A model generated the notes under the pieces. It did no database searches. It saw nothing but the letters and a program-made list of their open reading frames with translations, and was not told where the DNA came from. 56,023 nucleotides of DNA from Rhizobium sp. Root1203 (GTDB taxonomy: Bacteria; Pseudomonadota; Alphaproteobacteria; Rhizobiales; Rhizobiaceae): the NCBI RefSeq assembly GCF_001424945.1, contig NZ_LMCW01000023.1:284892-340914 (forward strand). The letters run 5' to 3'. Both the position numbers and the translations under genes were made by a program. Below, piece after piece: positions 1 to 8,397 of this stretch (the first letter of the stretch is position 1; each line of letters opens with the position of its first letter).

Positions 1-1
1 A

Positions 2-649
2 CTCTTCACGTCGCAGGGCTGTTCCTCCTGTCCGCCGGCCGATGCGGCTTTTCGCAAGCTTGTCGAGCGCGGGGACGTCATTGCTCTGGCCTATCATGTC
101 GACTACTGGAACTATCTCGGTTGGGCCGACACGCTGAGCTCCAAGGAAAACACCGAGCGCCAATATGGCTATGCGCGGACGATGGGGCGCGGCAACGTCT
201 ACACGCCACAGGTGGTCGTCAACGGGCGCGATCATGTAGCGGGTGCGGACCTTGGCGGCATCACCGGCAGGATCGATGGGTATCTTACGGAAGGAAAAGG
301 GCTGACGGTGCCGGTCGATGCAAAGGTCAACGGCGATGAACTTGAGGTCAAGATTGGTGCGGGACCAGGCAAAGCCAATGTCGTCATGGTGTACTTCAAC
401 AGGGAAAAGACCATCGACGTCGAGAAGGGCGAAAACAGCGGGAAAAAGATCGCTTATCTCAACAGCGTTGCCGACATCGAGACGGTCGGCATGTGGGACG
501 GCAAGGAAACGAGCTTGACGCTGCCTGCCAATGTCCTGCAGAAGCCGGATCTCGAAGGTTGTGCGATTCTACTCCAATCCTCCACCGAGGATGGTACGCC
601 GTCGGCCATACTCGGTGCGACGGTCGTCATGGCGGGGAAGAATATCTGA
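2..649 (+). CDS. DUF1223 family secreted thioredoxin-fold protein (5' end cut off by the window)
   Basis: The reading frame is open from base 2 to the TGA at 647-649, so the start codon and any signal peptide lie outside the window. The first visible residues read L-F-T-S-Q-G-C-S-S-C-P-P-A-D, the hallmark motif of the DUF1223 family, whose members are predicted periplasmic thioredoxin-like proteins with a Cys-x-x-Cys pair. About 215 residues are visible, close to a full mature domain, including H-V-D-Y-W-N-Y-L-G-W, which is also typical. Function is not established; a redox or copper-related envelope role is only inference from the fold. Upstream neighbours are unknown; downstream lies a 356-base gap. 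The family call is firm, the biological role is not. Confidence 0.85.
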   Translation, partial: LFTSQGCSSCPPADAAFRKLVERGDVIALAYHVDYWNYLGWADTLSSKENTERQYGYARTMGRGNVYTPQVVVNGRDHVAGADLGGITGRIDGYLTEGKGLTVPVDAKVNGDELEVKIGAGPGKANVVMVYFNREKTIDVEKGENSGKKIAYLNSVADIETVGMWDGKETSLTLPANVLQKPDLEGCAILLQSSTEDGTPSAILGATVVMAGKNI

Positions 650-1005
650 TGATTTTCATCTGCTACGGCAGGTGGAAAACGGGGCGGCCCGGCTGATCGT
701 ATTCGGGGCTGGGGTTAAGGTCGATACGTCCAGCCGGGCCCTTTGGCGCGCTAGCGCCAAACTTTCGCATACACCTCCAATCCGGGAGGATCACACGCAA
801 TATCAGTCGATCGGCGGGTCGCGATTCGGTCCGCGGCGCGATCGAGGGGGAATTTCCCTTGCAAATGAGGCGCTGTTTTGACTGAAATGCGGCGCGCGGG
901 AGATTGCACAGACTATGATTAATGTGAGTGATCCCCCGCTTGCAATTTGTAAACGCTAGGGCAAACTGTCACTCTCCTATCACGAATGGAGGCGCTGGGA
1001 GACTG
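650..1005. other. Intergenic gap between DUF1223 and DUF2794 genes
   Basis: This 356-base stretch has no convincing gene: short open frames here lack ribosome binding sites and recognisable sequence. It contains one inverted repeat (742-761) and ends with the GGAGG Shine-Dalgarno (988-992) of the DUF2794 gene. The final 100 bases are more AT-rich and probably hold that gene's promoter, but I see no clear -35/-10 pair. Confidence 0.6.
742..761. repeat. 8-bp inverted repeat, possible terminator stem or operator
   Basis: Arms TTTGGCGC (742-749) and GCGCCAAA (754-761) are perfectly complementary with a four-base GCTA spacer. There is no T-run after it, so it is not a textbook intrinsic terminator. 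It sits 93 bases after the DUF1223 stop codon and could be a weak transcript end or a protein binding site. Confidence 0.45.
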
Positions 1006-1407
1006 ATGACAGATCAGCCGGATTTGCGGCGTGGCGAAAGCCGAACCGCCGATAGCAGTTCGTCCATTGTCGTGGATCTTACGGAATACAAGCAAAACAA
1101 AGATCCGCTTCCGGTTACCTTTCACAGGCGGGAGCTCGACGCCGTCCTCTGGATATATGGTCGCATGGTCGGCGAAGGCGAGTGGCGCGACTATGCGATC
1201 GATCATCTGAAGGACCGAGCCGTCTTCTCAGTTTTCAAGCGTTCCGGCGAAATGCCGCTGTTCCGGATCGAGAAAAACCCCAAGCTTGCCGCCAAGCAAG
1301 GCGCCTATTCTGTCATCAACACCCACGGCGTCATTCTAAAGCGCGGACATGACCTGCAGCAGGTTCTCAAGATTTTCAACAAGTCGCTGAAGCTGGTCGA
1401 GAAATGA
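1006..1407 (+). CDS. DUF2794 family protein
   Basis: This 133-residue protein matches the DUF2794 family of alphaproteobacteria, including the conserved run V-T-F-H-R-R-E-L and the C-terminal V-I-N-T-H-G-V-I-L-K-R-G-H-D-L. No signal peptide or membrane segment is visible, so it is probably cytosolic. Function is unknown. The ATG at 1006 was chosen over an in-frame ATG at 928 because GGAGG lies 13 bases upstream (988-992) and the longer version adds unconserved-looking sequence. Its TGA (1405-1407) abuts the stop of the convergent acetyltransferase gene with no base between, so the two transcripts must read into each other or end inside coding sequence. Confidence 0.85.
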   Translation: MTDQPDLRRGESRTADSSSSIVVDLTEYKQNKDPLPVTFHRRELDAVLWIYGRMVGEGEWRDYAIDHLKDRAVFSVFKRSGEMPLFRIEKNPKLAAKQGAYSVINTHGVILKRGHDLQQVLKIFNKSLKLVEK

Positions 1408-1965
1408 TCAACCCCTGAACAGGGTGCCCGGATAGGCCGATAGGTCCGGATCCGTCGTCGCCCCTTCCCCGAGCGCGCGCTGCATTATCATCGTATCCAG
1501 CCAGCGGCCGTGCTTGTAACCGGTGCCTCTCAGCCGTCCCGTTTCCTCGAAACCCAATACGGCGTGCAGCGCGATCGACGCCGGATGGGCTCCACCCACG
1601 ACTGCCACCATCTGGCGGAAACCGAGCGCCGTGCAGCGCGCTATGAGTTCTGCCAGCAACAGCTTGCCGACGCCTTTTCCACGCGCCTCCGGCGCCATGT
1701 GGATCGAGTCTTCGACCATCCAGCGGTAGGCAGGACGTGTGCGGAAGGCCGAGGCATAGGCATAGCCGAGCAGGGTGCCATCATGGTCCAGGGCGGTGAT
1801 GTAGGGATAGCCCTGCTCGATCACCGCGGAATACCGCCGCGCCACTTCAGTGGAGTCGGGCGGAACGATCTCGTAGCTCGCTACTCCGTTCAGAACGGAT
1901 TCGCGGTAGATTTCGGTGATGGCATCGAGATCGGAGAAGGAAGCGTCGCGGAGGGAAACGAGCAT
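1408..1965 (-). CDS. GNAT family N-acetyltransferase, phosphinothricin-acetyltransferase-like
   Basis: The 185-residue protein is a full GNAT domain. It starts with R-D-A-S-F-S-D-L-D-A-I-T-E-I-Y and has the acetyl-CoA pyrophosphate loop R-G-K-G-V-G (about residues 95-100), followed by the late V-V-G-G-A-H-P-A-S motif. These features, with N-G-V-A-S-Y-E near residue 26, place it closest to the Pat/Bar/MddA group, which acetylates amino groups of phosphinothricin, methionine sulfoximine or related amino-acid analogues. The actual substrate cannot be read from sequence. It starts with ATG at 1965 and converges base-to-base with DUF2794. No operon partner is apparent, because the next minus-strand gene upstream ends in a terminator. 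Confidence 0.85.
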   Translation of the reverse strand: MLVSLRDASFSDLDAITEIYRESVLNGVASYEIVPPDSTEVARRYSAVIEQGYPYITALDHDGTLLGYAYASAFRTRPAYRWMVEDSIHMAPEARGKGVGKLLLAELIARCTALGFRQMVAVVGGAHPASIALHAVLGFEETGRLRGTGYKHGRWLDTMIMQRALGEGATTDPDLSAYPGTLFRG

Positions 1966-2032
1966 TCGGACAGGCCGGCAATAAGAGGAACGTTCGATAC
2001 TTCAGAAATCATCCCCTGAAAATCTGCGCAAC

Positions 2033-2058
2033 AAAAAAGGCGGCCGAAGCCGCCTTTT
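2033..2058 (-). terminator. Rho-independent terminator of the Bax1-inhibitor-like gene
   Basis: Read on the minus strand, the six-base GC stem GGCGGC/GCCGCC with a four-base TTCG loop is extended by A-T pairs and followed by a run of six T (complement of 2033-2038). It begins 18 bases after the stop at 2077, the classical layout. Confidence 0.85.
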
Positions 2059-2076
2059 CCTGTAACCCGTTCCATC

Positions 2077-2811
2077 TTACTTGCGGTCGCCCATGAACTG
2101 CAGGAGGAACATGAAGAGGTTGATGAAGTCGAGATAGAGTGTCAACGCACCCATGATCGCCTTGCGGCCGGCCACGGTAGCGTCATCAGCGACGTAGTAC
2201 ATCTCCTTGATGCGCTGCGTATCGTAGGCGGTGAGACCCGCGAAGATCAGCACGCCAATCGCCGAGATCGCAAACTGCATGGCCGACGAGGCCAGGAAGA
2301 TATTGACGATCGAAGCGATGATCAGGCCGAACAGACCCATGATCAGGAAGGAGCCCATCGCTGAGAGATCCCGCTTGGTCGTGTAGCCATACAGTGACAG
2401 ACCGCCGAAGGCTGCTGCCGTTACAAAGAAGGTCTGCACGACGCTCTGACCGGTGTAGATCAGAAATAGCGACGACAGCGATAGACCGACAAGCGCGGCG
2501 TAGACCCAGAAGGTCATCTGCGCGGCCGACACGCTCATGCTATTGATCCGGAAGCTCAGGAAGAAAACCATTGCGAGCGGAGCAAGAATTACCACCCACT
2601 TGAGCGGGCTGGTATAGATGGCGGCGCCAAAGGCGGTCAGTTGGCCGTCGGAGACGGCGAATGTGAAGGCGAAGTAGGCGGCCAAGCCGGTGATCACCAG
2701 GCCCAATGCCATCAGGTTGTAAACCTTGAGCATATAAGAGCGGAGGCCCTGATCGATCAGTTCGCCGGTTTGCGTTTGCACGCGGCCTTGGTAGTTGCGT
2801 AGGTCAGCCAT
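2077..2811 (-). CDS. Bax1-inhibitor/YccA-like integral membrane protein
   Basis: The 244-residue protein has seven hydrophobic segments and the Bax inhibitor-1 family layout, ending in the diagnostic A-Y-D-T-Q-R-I-K and L-Y-L-D-F-I-N-L-F-M-F-L-L signatures. Bacterial relatives (YccA, YbhL, BsYetJ) are inner-membrane proteins; some act as pH-sensitive calcium leak channels, and E. coli YccA modulates the FtsH protease. Which applies here is unknown. A longer in-frame reading reaches 3039 but would run into the end of the neighbouring permease gene. The ATG at 2811 is preceded directly by a strong GAGGAAAC ribosome binding site and begins M-A-D-L-R-N-Y, the normal start in rhizobia. It is a single-gene unit with its own terminator. 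Confidence 0.9.
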   Translation of the reverse strand: MADLRNYQGRVQTQTGELIDQGLRSYMLKVYNLMALGLVITGLAAYFAFTFAVSDGQLTAFGAAIYTSPLKWVVILAPLAMVFFLSFRINSMSVSAAQMTFWVYAALVGLSLSSLFLIYTGQSVVQTFFVTAAAFGGLSLYGYTTKRDLSAMGSFLIMGLFGLIIASIVNIFLASSAMQFAISAIGVLIFAGLTAYDTQRIKEMYYVADDATVAGRKAIMGALTLYLDFINLFMFLLQFMGDRK

Positions 2812-2990
2812 AGTTTCCTCTTGACAGCTCCGATGTGAACACGGTGTCGGGTTTTCTTCCCGGGCGCCGCTGCGGAGCTCCAGCATGCCTGCACACAATA
2901 TGAGCCTTTCGCGGTTTGCAAACAAGAGCCCTGCAACCCGAGATCGGGTTAAATCGCCGTAAGGTGAAGGGAATTTCTCAGCGGCTTCAA

Positions 2991-5534
2991 TCAGAGTTCG
3001 CGCAGAACGGGTGCTGCCTTCTGTCCGAGGATGCGCCATGTGCCGATCAGGCCAATGCCGACCGTCAGCACCAGCGCGGTGATCAGCGTCATGCCGGCGA
3101 CATCAGGCAGGAAGTGCGAGGGTATGCGCATGATACGCGCGACGATGAACCAGGCGGAGATTCCGCCGGCGAGGAGCGCGAAGATTGCCGTCGCGACGCC
3201 GAGGATGAGGTACTCGTAGCAGAAGGCGCGCATCAGCATGCGCCTGGTAGCGCCGAGCGTCTTCAGAACCACCGCGTCGTGCGTGCGTGCGCGATTTCCA
3301 GCTGCAAGCGCTCCGGCAAGCACAAGAACCGACGCGATGAGCGCGACCGAGGCCGCGGCGCGGATGGCAGTCGCGAGCTGGGCAACCAGCGCGTTGACGA
3401 TATCGATCGCGTCCTTGACCCGAACGCTAGTGATCGTCGGATAGCTGTTGGTCACCGATTTGAGGATCGCCGCTTCCTGGCTCGACGTCGCCGATGGATC
3501 GCTCAGCGTCGCCAGCCACGCGTGCGGGGCGCCCCGGAATGTGTTTGGCGAAAAGACCATGACGAAATTGATCGAGAGCGTCTCCCACTCGACCTTGCGC
3601 AGATTGGCGATCCTGGCTGTGATGTTGCGACCGAGGACGTTCACGGTGACCGTGTCGCTTACCTTCAGGCCGAGGTCTTTGGCTTCATCTGCCGAAAAGG
3701 AAACCAGCGGTTCGCCGCTATAGTCCTTCGGCCACCATGACCCATCTGCCAACGAGGCATTTTCCGGCTGCGTCTCCGAATAGGTGATGCCGCGGTCGCC
3801 GCGCAGTACCCATTGACCACCGGGCGAAACCTTTATCTTGGTCACGTCCTGACCATTCAGCGACAGGATACGGCCGCGCAGCATCGGGACTTCGACGAGC
3901 TTGCCATCCGGTGCCTGTGCCTTGACGAGATTGCGGAAATTCTCGACCTCCGATCCCTGGATGTCGACAAAGAAGAAATTCGGTGCGCCCGCGGCCATAC
4001 GCCCGGTCAATTGCTGACGCATGTTACCATCGATCAGGGTGAGGGTCACCAGCAGCGCGAGCCCGAGACCGAGCGACAGGACGACAGAGGGTGTAAGCGC
4101 GCCGGGGCGATGGATGTTGCCGATCGCCAGACGCAAGGCCGGCGAACTGACCCGCGGGCTACGCCGGGCGAGCCACGCGATGCCGGCCGCAACGAGCCGC
4201 AGGATCACAAACGCAAACGCGATCGCGCCGATGAACACGACAGCGATGAAACGGTCATGGGCTGTCACGATGGCAAGGCCGGCGAGTGCAATCAGAAACA
4301 CCGCCGCCAGCAAAATGTAAGGCCATGACGGCAGGCTGCGGGCTTCGAAGCCCTGTTCGCGGAAGAGCGCGGTAGCCGGGACCTCGCGGGCATGGCCGAG
4401 CGGCATGATCGCGAACGCGAGCGTTGTCAGAACGCCAAACAGGACGGCAAGCGACAGCGCTACCGGATAGAGCGTCGGCGCAGTAGACATAGGCAGGAAT
4501 TGTGCAAGGAACTGTGCCGCCAGCATCGGTGCCAGCGCACCGATCACAAGTCCGATCGCTATTCCGGCAAGCGCGATAATGCCGATCTGGAAGAGATAGA
4601 TCAGAACGACGGTTGCCGCCGGTGCACCCAAGCATTTGAAGGTTGCAATCGTCGTGCGCTTCGAATCGAGGAATGCGCGCACGGCGTTGGCGACACCGAC
4701 GCCGCCGACGATGAGGGCTGTGAGGCCGACCAGCGTCAAAAACTGAGAGAACCGCTCGATGTTATCGGTCAGCGAGGGCGCGGCTCGGTCGCTTGTGCGG
4801 ATCGACCAGCCTGCGGATGGAAATTCCTTTGCTGCTCGATCCCGGACCGTCGGCATGTCGCCCTGATCGTCCAGCTGTATCTTGTAGGCATGCTCGACGA
4901 GGCTGCCGGTCTGAATCAGGCCGGAGGCGCGGAGTGCCTTCCCGCTGATGAGAAGGCGCGGGGCGAACCCGAAGCCTTCGGAGACGGCGTCGGGTTCGGT
5001 CTTCACCGTGCCCGTTATGTTGAGGATGACATTGCCGAGAAGGATCTCGTCGCCGATCTTCAGGCCCATTCGCTCCAAAAGCAGTGGGGCGGCGACAGCG
5101 CCGTACGTGCCGCTCTGGTCTGCCAGGAGGGCATGCAGCGGGTAGTTCGGCTCCGCTTCGAACGTTCCGTAGAGCGGATATGCGCCATCGACCGCCTTGA
5201 CCTCGACCAGCGCCTGATCCGATCCGTCCGGCGTGCGGGCCATGGAACGCAGCCCGGTCGAAACGGAAACTTTGCCCAACCCGCGCAGGAAGCCCATTTC
5301 CTGTTCGCTCGCCTCGCGATTGTTGAGTTCGAAGCGGACGTCGCCTGCAAGAATCTGTTGGCCGCGGGTTGCGATGGTATCGGTGATCGACTGCGAGACC
5401 GAATTGACTGCCGCAATCGCGGCAGTCCCGAGCGCGATGCAGGCGAGGAAGATGTAGAAGCCCCTGAGGCCGCCGCGCAGTTCGCGGAGCGCCAGACGGA
5501 AAGCAAGCGAGACGCGGGGGGGCACGAGGCTCAT
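2991..5534 (-). CDS. ybbP: FtsX-like ABC transporter permease, YbbP type
   Basis: The 847-residue protein has an N-terminal membrane segment (about 25-45), a large extracytoplasmic domain, and two blocks of membrane helices. The V-G-G-V-G-V-A-N-A-V-R-A-F motif near residue 280 is typical of FtsX-fold permeases. It belongs to the YbbP family, which with YbbA forms a MacB-like machine acting on envelope lipids or lipoproteins rather than a classic transporter; the substrate is unknown. It starts by a four-base ATGA overlap with ybbA (5531-5534), implying translational coupling. The ybbAP pair is divergent from tesA exactly as in enterobacteria, a long-conserved arrangement. The length is normal and no defect is visible. 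Confidence 0.9.
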   Translation of the reverse strand: MSLVPPRVSLAFRLALRELRGGLRGFYIFLACIALGTAAIAAVNSVSQSITDTIATRGQQILAGDVRFELNNREASEQEMGFLRGLGKVSVSTGLRSMARTPDGSDQALVEVKAVDGAYPLYGTFEAEPNYPLHALLADQSGTYGAVAAPLLLERMGLKIGDEILLGNVILNITGTVKTEPDAVSEGFGFAPRLLISGKALRASGLIQTGSLVEHAYKIQLDDQGDMPTVRDRAAKEFPSAGWSIRTSDRAAPSLTDNIERFSQFLTLVGLTALIVGGVGVANAVRAFLDSKRTTIATFKCLGAPAATVVLIYLFQIGIIALAGIAIGLVIGALAPMLAAQFLAQFLPMSTAPTLYPVALSLAVLFGVLTTLAFAIMPLGHAREVPATALFREQGFEARSLPSWPYILLAAVFLIALAGLAIVTAHDRFIAVVFIGAIAFAFVILRLVAAGIAWLARRSPRVSSPALRLAIGNIHRPGALTPSVVLSLGLGLALLVTLTLIDGNMRQQLTGRMAAGAPNFFFVDIQGSEVENFRNLVKAQAPDGKLVEVPMLRGRILSLNGQDVTKIKVSPGGQWVLRGDRGITYSETQPENASLADGSWWPKDYSGEPLVSFSADEAKDLGLKVSDTVTVNVLGRNITARIANLRKVEWETLSINFVMVFSPNTFRGAPHAWLATLSDPSATSSQEAAILKSVTNSYPTITSVRVKDAIDIVNALVAQLATAIRAAASVALIASVLVLAGALAAGNRARTHDAVVLKTLGATRRMLMRAFCYEYLILGVATAIFALLAGGISAWFIVARIMRIPSHFLPDVAGMTLITALVLTVGIGLIGTWRILGQKAAPVLREL

Positions 5535-6238
5535 GCCATGGCCGCTTCGGGTTCCACCGCCGCACTGTCGTCCTCGATCCGGCCGGAACGGACGCGGATC
5601 TGTCTCGAGCAGCGCTTTGCGAGCGCCGTGTCGTGGGTAACGAGCAGAAGCGTCATGCCGCGTTCGGCTTGTTTCGAAAACAGCAGGTCGGCGATCTGCC
5701 GGCCGGTATCGGCGTCGAGATTGCCGGTAGGTTCGTCGGCAATCAGAAGGGCAGGGGACGGGGCGAGTGCGCGCGCAATGGCGACCCGCTGCTGTTCGCC
5801 GCCGGAGAGTTGCCCCGGGTAATGGCTCAGGCGATCGCCGAGACCGACCGATTTCAGCTCCCGGCGGGCGATCTCGAAGGGGTTGGGAACATTGGCAAGC
5901 TCCAGAGGCACGGCGACGTTCTCGAGCGCAGTCATGTTGGCGATCAGATGGAACGACTGGAAGACGATGCCGATATTGCGGCCGCGAAAATCGGCGACCT
6001 GATCTTCGGTCAAGGCATGCAGCGGCGTGTCGCTGATGTTTATCTCGCCGCTGTCGAGCTTCTCGAGCCCGGCCAGAACCATTAGGAGGGTCGACTTCCC
6101 TGATCCGGACGGGCCGACGATGCCGACCGATTCGCCGGCGGCGATGCTAAGGTCGATGCCCTTCAACACATGGACGGACGCAGCGGCGCTGCCGAGCGTC
6201 AAATCGGCGCGCTTCAAGTCGATGATGGTTTTTGCCAA
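5531..6238 (-). CDS. ybbA: ABC transporter ATP-binding protein, YbbA type
   Basis: The 235-residue ATPase carries Walker A G-P-S-G-S-G-K-S-T (about 43-51), a Q-loop region F-Q-S-F-H-L-I, the signature L-S-G-G-E-Q-Q-R and Walker B L-L-I-A-D-E-P-T-G-N-L-D. This is the LolD/MacB/FtsE subclass that pairs with FtsX-like permeases, fitting the downstream gene. The best start is TTG at 6238: no in-frame ATG precedes the domain, and AGGG sits about nine bases upstream. A GTG further inside would cut into the conserved N-terminal strand. The gene overlaps ybbP by ATGA, so the two form one operon divergent from tesA. Confidence 0.9.
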   Translation of the reverse strand: MAKTIIDLKRADLTLGSAAASVHVLKGIDLSIAAGESVGIVGPSGSGKSTLLMVLAGLEKLDSGEINISDTPLHALTEDQVADFRGRNIGIVFQSFHLIANMTALENVAVPLELANVPNPFEIARRELKSVGLGDRLSHYPGQLSGGEQQRVAIARALAPSPALLIADEPTGNLDADTGRQIADLLFSKQAERGMTLLLVTHDTALAKRCSRQIRVRSGRIEDDSAAVEPEAAMA

Positions 6239-6291
6239 CAGTAATTGCCCTATATAAATGCCGATCCTGTTGCCAATCTAGGGAAAGCGGA
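6239..6291. promoter_or_regulatory. Shared divergent promoter region of ybbA and tesA
   Basis: Only 53 bases separate the two divergent starts. The region contains CTATAT (6250-6255), which matches the rhizobial -10 consensus on the plus strand. Its complement, with adjacent A-T bases, could serve the minus strand. No well-spaced -35 element is evident for either direction, so the call is tentative. Confidence 0.35.
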
Positions 6292-6936
6292 ATGAGTTTT
6301 AAAGTTGCCGGCCTTCACATCGCCGTCATTGTTGCCTCGCTGATGCTCTCGGTGACCGCGAATGCCAGAACGATCACGCTGGTCGGCTTCGGCGACAGCC
6401 TCATGGCGGGCTACCAGCTTCCGCCCGGAGACGGCTTTCCGGAGAAGCTGCAGGCAGCATTGAAGGCCAAGGGTCTCGACGTGTCGATATCGAATGCGGG
6501 CGTTTCCGGCGATACGACGACCGGTGGCCTTGCGCGAATCGACTGGTCGGTTCCCGACGGGACGGACGGTGTCATTCTCGAACTCGGCGCCAATGACGCG
6601 TTACGCGGTATCCCGCCTGAGGAGAGCGAAAAAAACCTCGAGCAAATGATTGTCCGGCTAAAGGAACGCGGTATTGCCGTGCTTCTCGCCGGCATGCTTG
6701 CGCCGCCCAACATGGGCGGGGACTATGCGGCACGTTTCAATCCGATATACGAGAAACTCGCGCAAAAGCATGGTGTTGCACTTTATCCCTTCTTCCTCGA
6801 CGGGGTCGCGCTGGACGCTGCGCTGAAGCTCGACGACGGCATGCATCCGAACACCAAGGGGGTCGAGGTGATGGTCGGCAAGATGGAGCCGGCCATCACG
6901 CAATTCATTGGAACGATTTCTACTGTGAAGAATTAG
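6292..6936 (+). CDS. tesA: Arylesterase / acyl-CoA thioesterase I, SGNH hydrolase
   Basis: The 214-residue precursor begins with a hydrophobic signal peptide ending near A-N-A-R (about residue 25). The mature part is an SGNH hydrolase: block I G-F-G-D-S-L-M-A-G-Y with the nucleophile Ser, block II N-A-G-V-S-G-D-T, block III E-L-G-A-N-D, and block V D-G-M-H-P-N with the catalytic Asp and His. TesA enzymes are periplasmic with broad ester, thioester and lysophospholipase activity. The ATG at 6292 follows a purine-rich GGGAAAGCGGA. A longer reading to 6232 would overlap the divergent ybbA start. The tesA-ybbAP pairing suggests a shared role in envelope lipid handling. Confidence 0.92.
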   Translation: MSFKVAGLHIAVIVASLMLSVTANARTITLVGFGDSLMAGYQLPPGDGFPEKLQAALKAKGLDVSISNAGVSGDTTTGGLARIDWSVPDGTDGVILELGANDALRGIPPEESEKNLEQMIVRLKERGIAVLLAGMLAPPNMGGDYAARFNPIYEKLAQKHGVALYPFFLDGVALDAALKLDDGMHPNTKGVEVMVGKMEPAITQFIGTISTVKN

Positions 6937-7004
6937 GGACTTGCGCAGGTTGGGAATGCGTGATTCCGTGTGAGCACCTGCAAAAGATTCGGGGAGTGCT
7001 CGTT

Positions 7005-7598
7005 ATGCCGAGACTTTTTACCGCCCTCGAAATTCCGCGCAATGCCGCAATGAGCCTTTCATTGCTGCGCGGTGGTCTCCCTGGTGCCCGATGGATCGAT
7101 GTGGAGAACTACCACATCACACTGCGGTTCATCGGCGATGTCGACGGACGCACGGCAGACGAAATCGTTGACCGACTCGACCGCATCGACAGGCCCGAAT
7201 TCCAAATGCGTCTCGATGGCATCGGGTCCTTTGGCTCCAAGAAGCCGCACTCGATCTGGGCCGGCGTTACTCCTTCGCCCGAAATGTACGCTCTTCAGGC
7301 CGAAATCGAGCGGATTTGCCAGCGCATCGGGCTGCCGCCTGATCCCCGTAAATTCACCCCGCACGTTACGCTGGCGCGGCTGAAATCTTCCCGTGTCGAC
7401 GATGTGGTTCACTATCTTGCCGGACGTGGAAACTTTCAGACCTCGGCGTTTACGGTCCCCCGCTTCGTTCTCCTGTCATCGCGGGAATCGGTTGGGGGTG
7501 GTCCCTATCTGACGGAAGAGGTCTTCCCGCTCCATGAGGCACTGTCGGCACCGAACCCGTCCAGCAGCTTCCTGCAGCCGGTGAAAAGCTTGGCGTAG
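7005..7598 (+). CDS. thpR: RNA 2',3'-cyclic phosphodiesterase (LigT-like)
   Basis: This 197-residue protein is a 2H phosphoesterase: the two H-x-T-L motifs are H-I-T-L at residues 37-40 and H-V-T-L at 120-123. The N-terminus M-P-R-L-F-T-A-L-E-I-P is typical of ThpR. Members hydrolyse 2',3'-cyclic phosphates on RNA ends; E. coli ThpR can also act as a 2'-5' RNA ligase. The ATG at 7005 has GGGGAG at 6991-6996; a longer in-frame start at 6960 is less conserved. Its last 94 bases lie antisense to the end of the phosphatase gene on the opposite strand, an unusually long convergent overlap. Confidence 0.9.
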   Translation: MPRLFTALEIPRNAAMSLSLLRGGLPGARWIDVENYHITLRFIGDVDGRTADEIVDRLDRIDRPEFQMRLDGIGSFGSKKPHSIWAGVTPSPEMYALQAEIERICQRIGLPPDPRKFTPHVTLARLKSSRVDDVVHYLAGRGNFQTSAFTVPRFVLLSSRESVGGGPYLTEEVFPLHEALSAPNPSSSFLQPVKSLA

Positions 7599-8005
7599 AC
7601 CAGCTCGAAGCCGTCAATGCCGCCATAATAGGGATCGGGGATGTCCTCGCCGGTCCCAAGCGCCAGTTCGCCGAAGAGACTAATGTTGTCGGCTTGGGGA
7701 GCGATATTGCGCAGTTCCGCGATATTGGCGCGATCCATGGCGAGGATCAGATCGAAATCAATGAAATCCTCGGTCCTGATGCGGCGCGCGCGATGCCGCG
7801 ATATATCGATGCCATGATGTCTCGCTGTCGCGATCGAGCGGCGGTCCGGCTGGTCGCCCTGATGCCATCCGCCGGTGCCGGCGGAATCGATGGTGAAGCG
7901 GTCGGCGATGCCCACCTCAGCGACCAGTTGCGAAAAAATGCCGTCGGCAAGTGGCGAACGGCATATATTGCCCATGCAAACAAACAGGATGCTGATGCGT
8001 TTCAT
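7505..8005 (-). CDS. Low-molecular-weight protein-tyrosine phosphatase
   Basis: The 166-residue protein opens with the P-loop C-M-G-N-I-C-R-S (nucleophile Cys10, Arg16) and has the D-P-Y-Y-G motif with general acid Asp124, so all catalytic residues are present. Family members are cytosolic and dephosphorylate tyrosine kinases or, in some bacteria, arginine phosphate; no cognate kinase is nearby. The ATG at 8005 starts M-K-R-I-S-I-L-F-V-C, the normal distance to the catalytic Cys; a longer reading from 8041 adds unrelated sequence. The last 31 codons overlap thpR on the opposite strand. It is divergent from the pterin dehydratase gene, with 34 bases between starts. Confidence 0.92.
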   Translation of the reverse strand: MKRISILFVCMGNICRSPLADGIFSQLVAEVGIADRFTIDSAGTGGWHQGDQPDRRSIATARHHGIDISRHRARRIRTEDFIDFDLILAMDRANIAELRNIAPQADNISLFGELALGTGEDIPDPYYGGIDGFELVYAKLFTGCRKLLDGFGADSASWSGKTSSVR

Positions 8006-8039
8006 TGGAAACCCTGGTGGAAAGAGGAGAAAACGTCGC

Positions 8040-8345
8040 ATGAAAAGGCAGAAACTGGAACGGCAGGCGATCGATCAGGAGCTTGCAAAACTCACGGGCT
8101 GGTCGCTCGACGACAATGCTGCGTCCATTTCGAAGCGGTTCAAGTTCGCAAACTTCGTCGAGGCCTTCGGCTTCATGGCCGAAGCGGCGTTGACTGCCGA
8201 AAAACTCGACCATCATCCCGAATGGTTCAACGTCTATTCGCGCGTCGAGGTGAAGCTCAATACGCATGATGCCGGTGGGCTGACTGAGCTCGACTTTAAG
8301 CTCGCCAGCGCGATGGACAAGGCGGCTGGGCGGCGGACCGATTGA
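8040..8345 (+). CDS. phhB: 4a-hydroxytetrahydrobiopterin dehydratase (pterin carbinolamine dehydratase)
   Basis: The 101-residue protein contains the diagnostic D-H-H-P-E-W motif (catalytic His58, His59) and T-H-D-A-G-G with the third His at 76. The enzyme dehydrates 4a-hydroxytetrahydropterin, recycling the cofactor of phenylalanine hydroxylase, and homologues are common in bacteria even without that hydroxylase. No phhA or folate gene is adjacent here. The start at 8040 follows AAAGAGGAG at 8021-8029; in-frame ATGs further upstream would overlap the divergent phosphatase gene. The length is standard. Confidence 0.9.
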   Translation: MKRQKLERQAIDQELAKLTGWSLDDNAASISKRFKFANFVEAFGFMAEAALTAEKLDHHPEWFNVYSRVEVKLNTHDAGGLTELDFKLASAMDKAAGRRTD

Positions 8346-8397
8346 ATCTGGCGCGAGGATCACCCATATTTCCGCGTGAACGAAAGGACGAAGTGGA

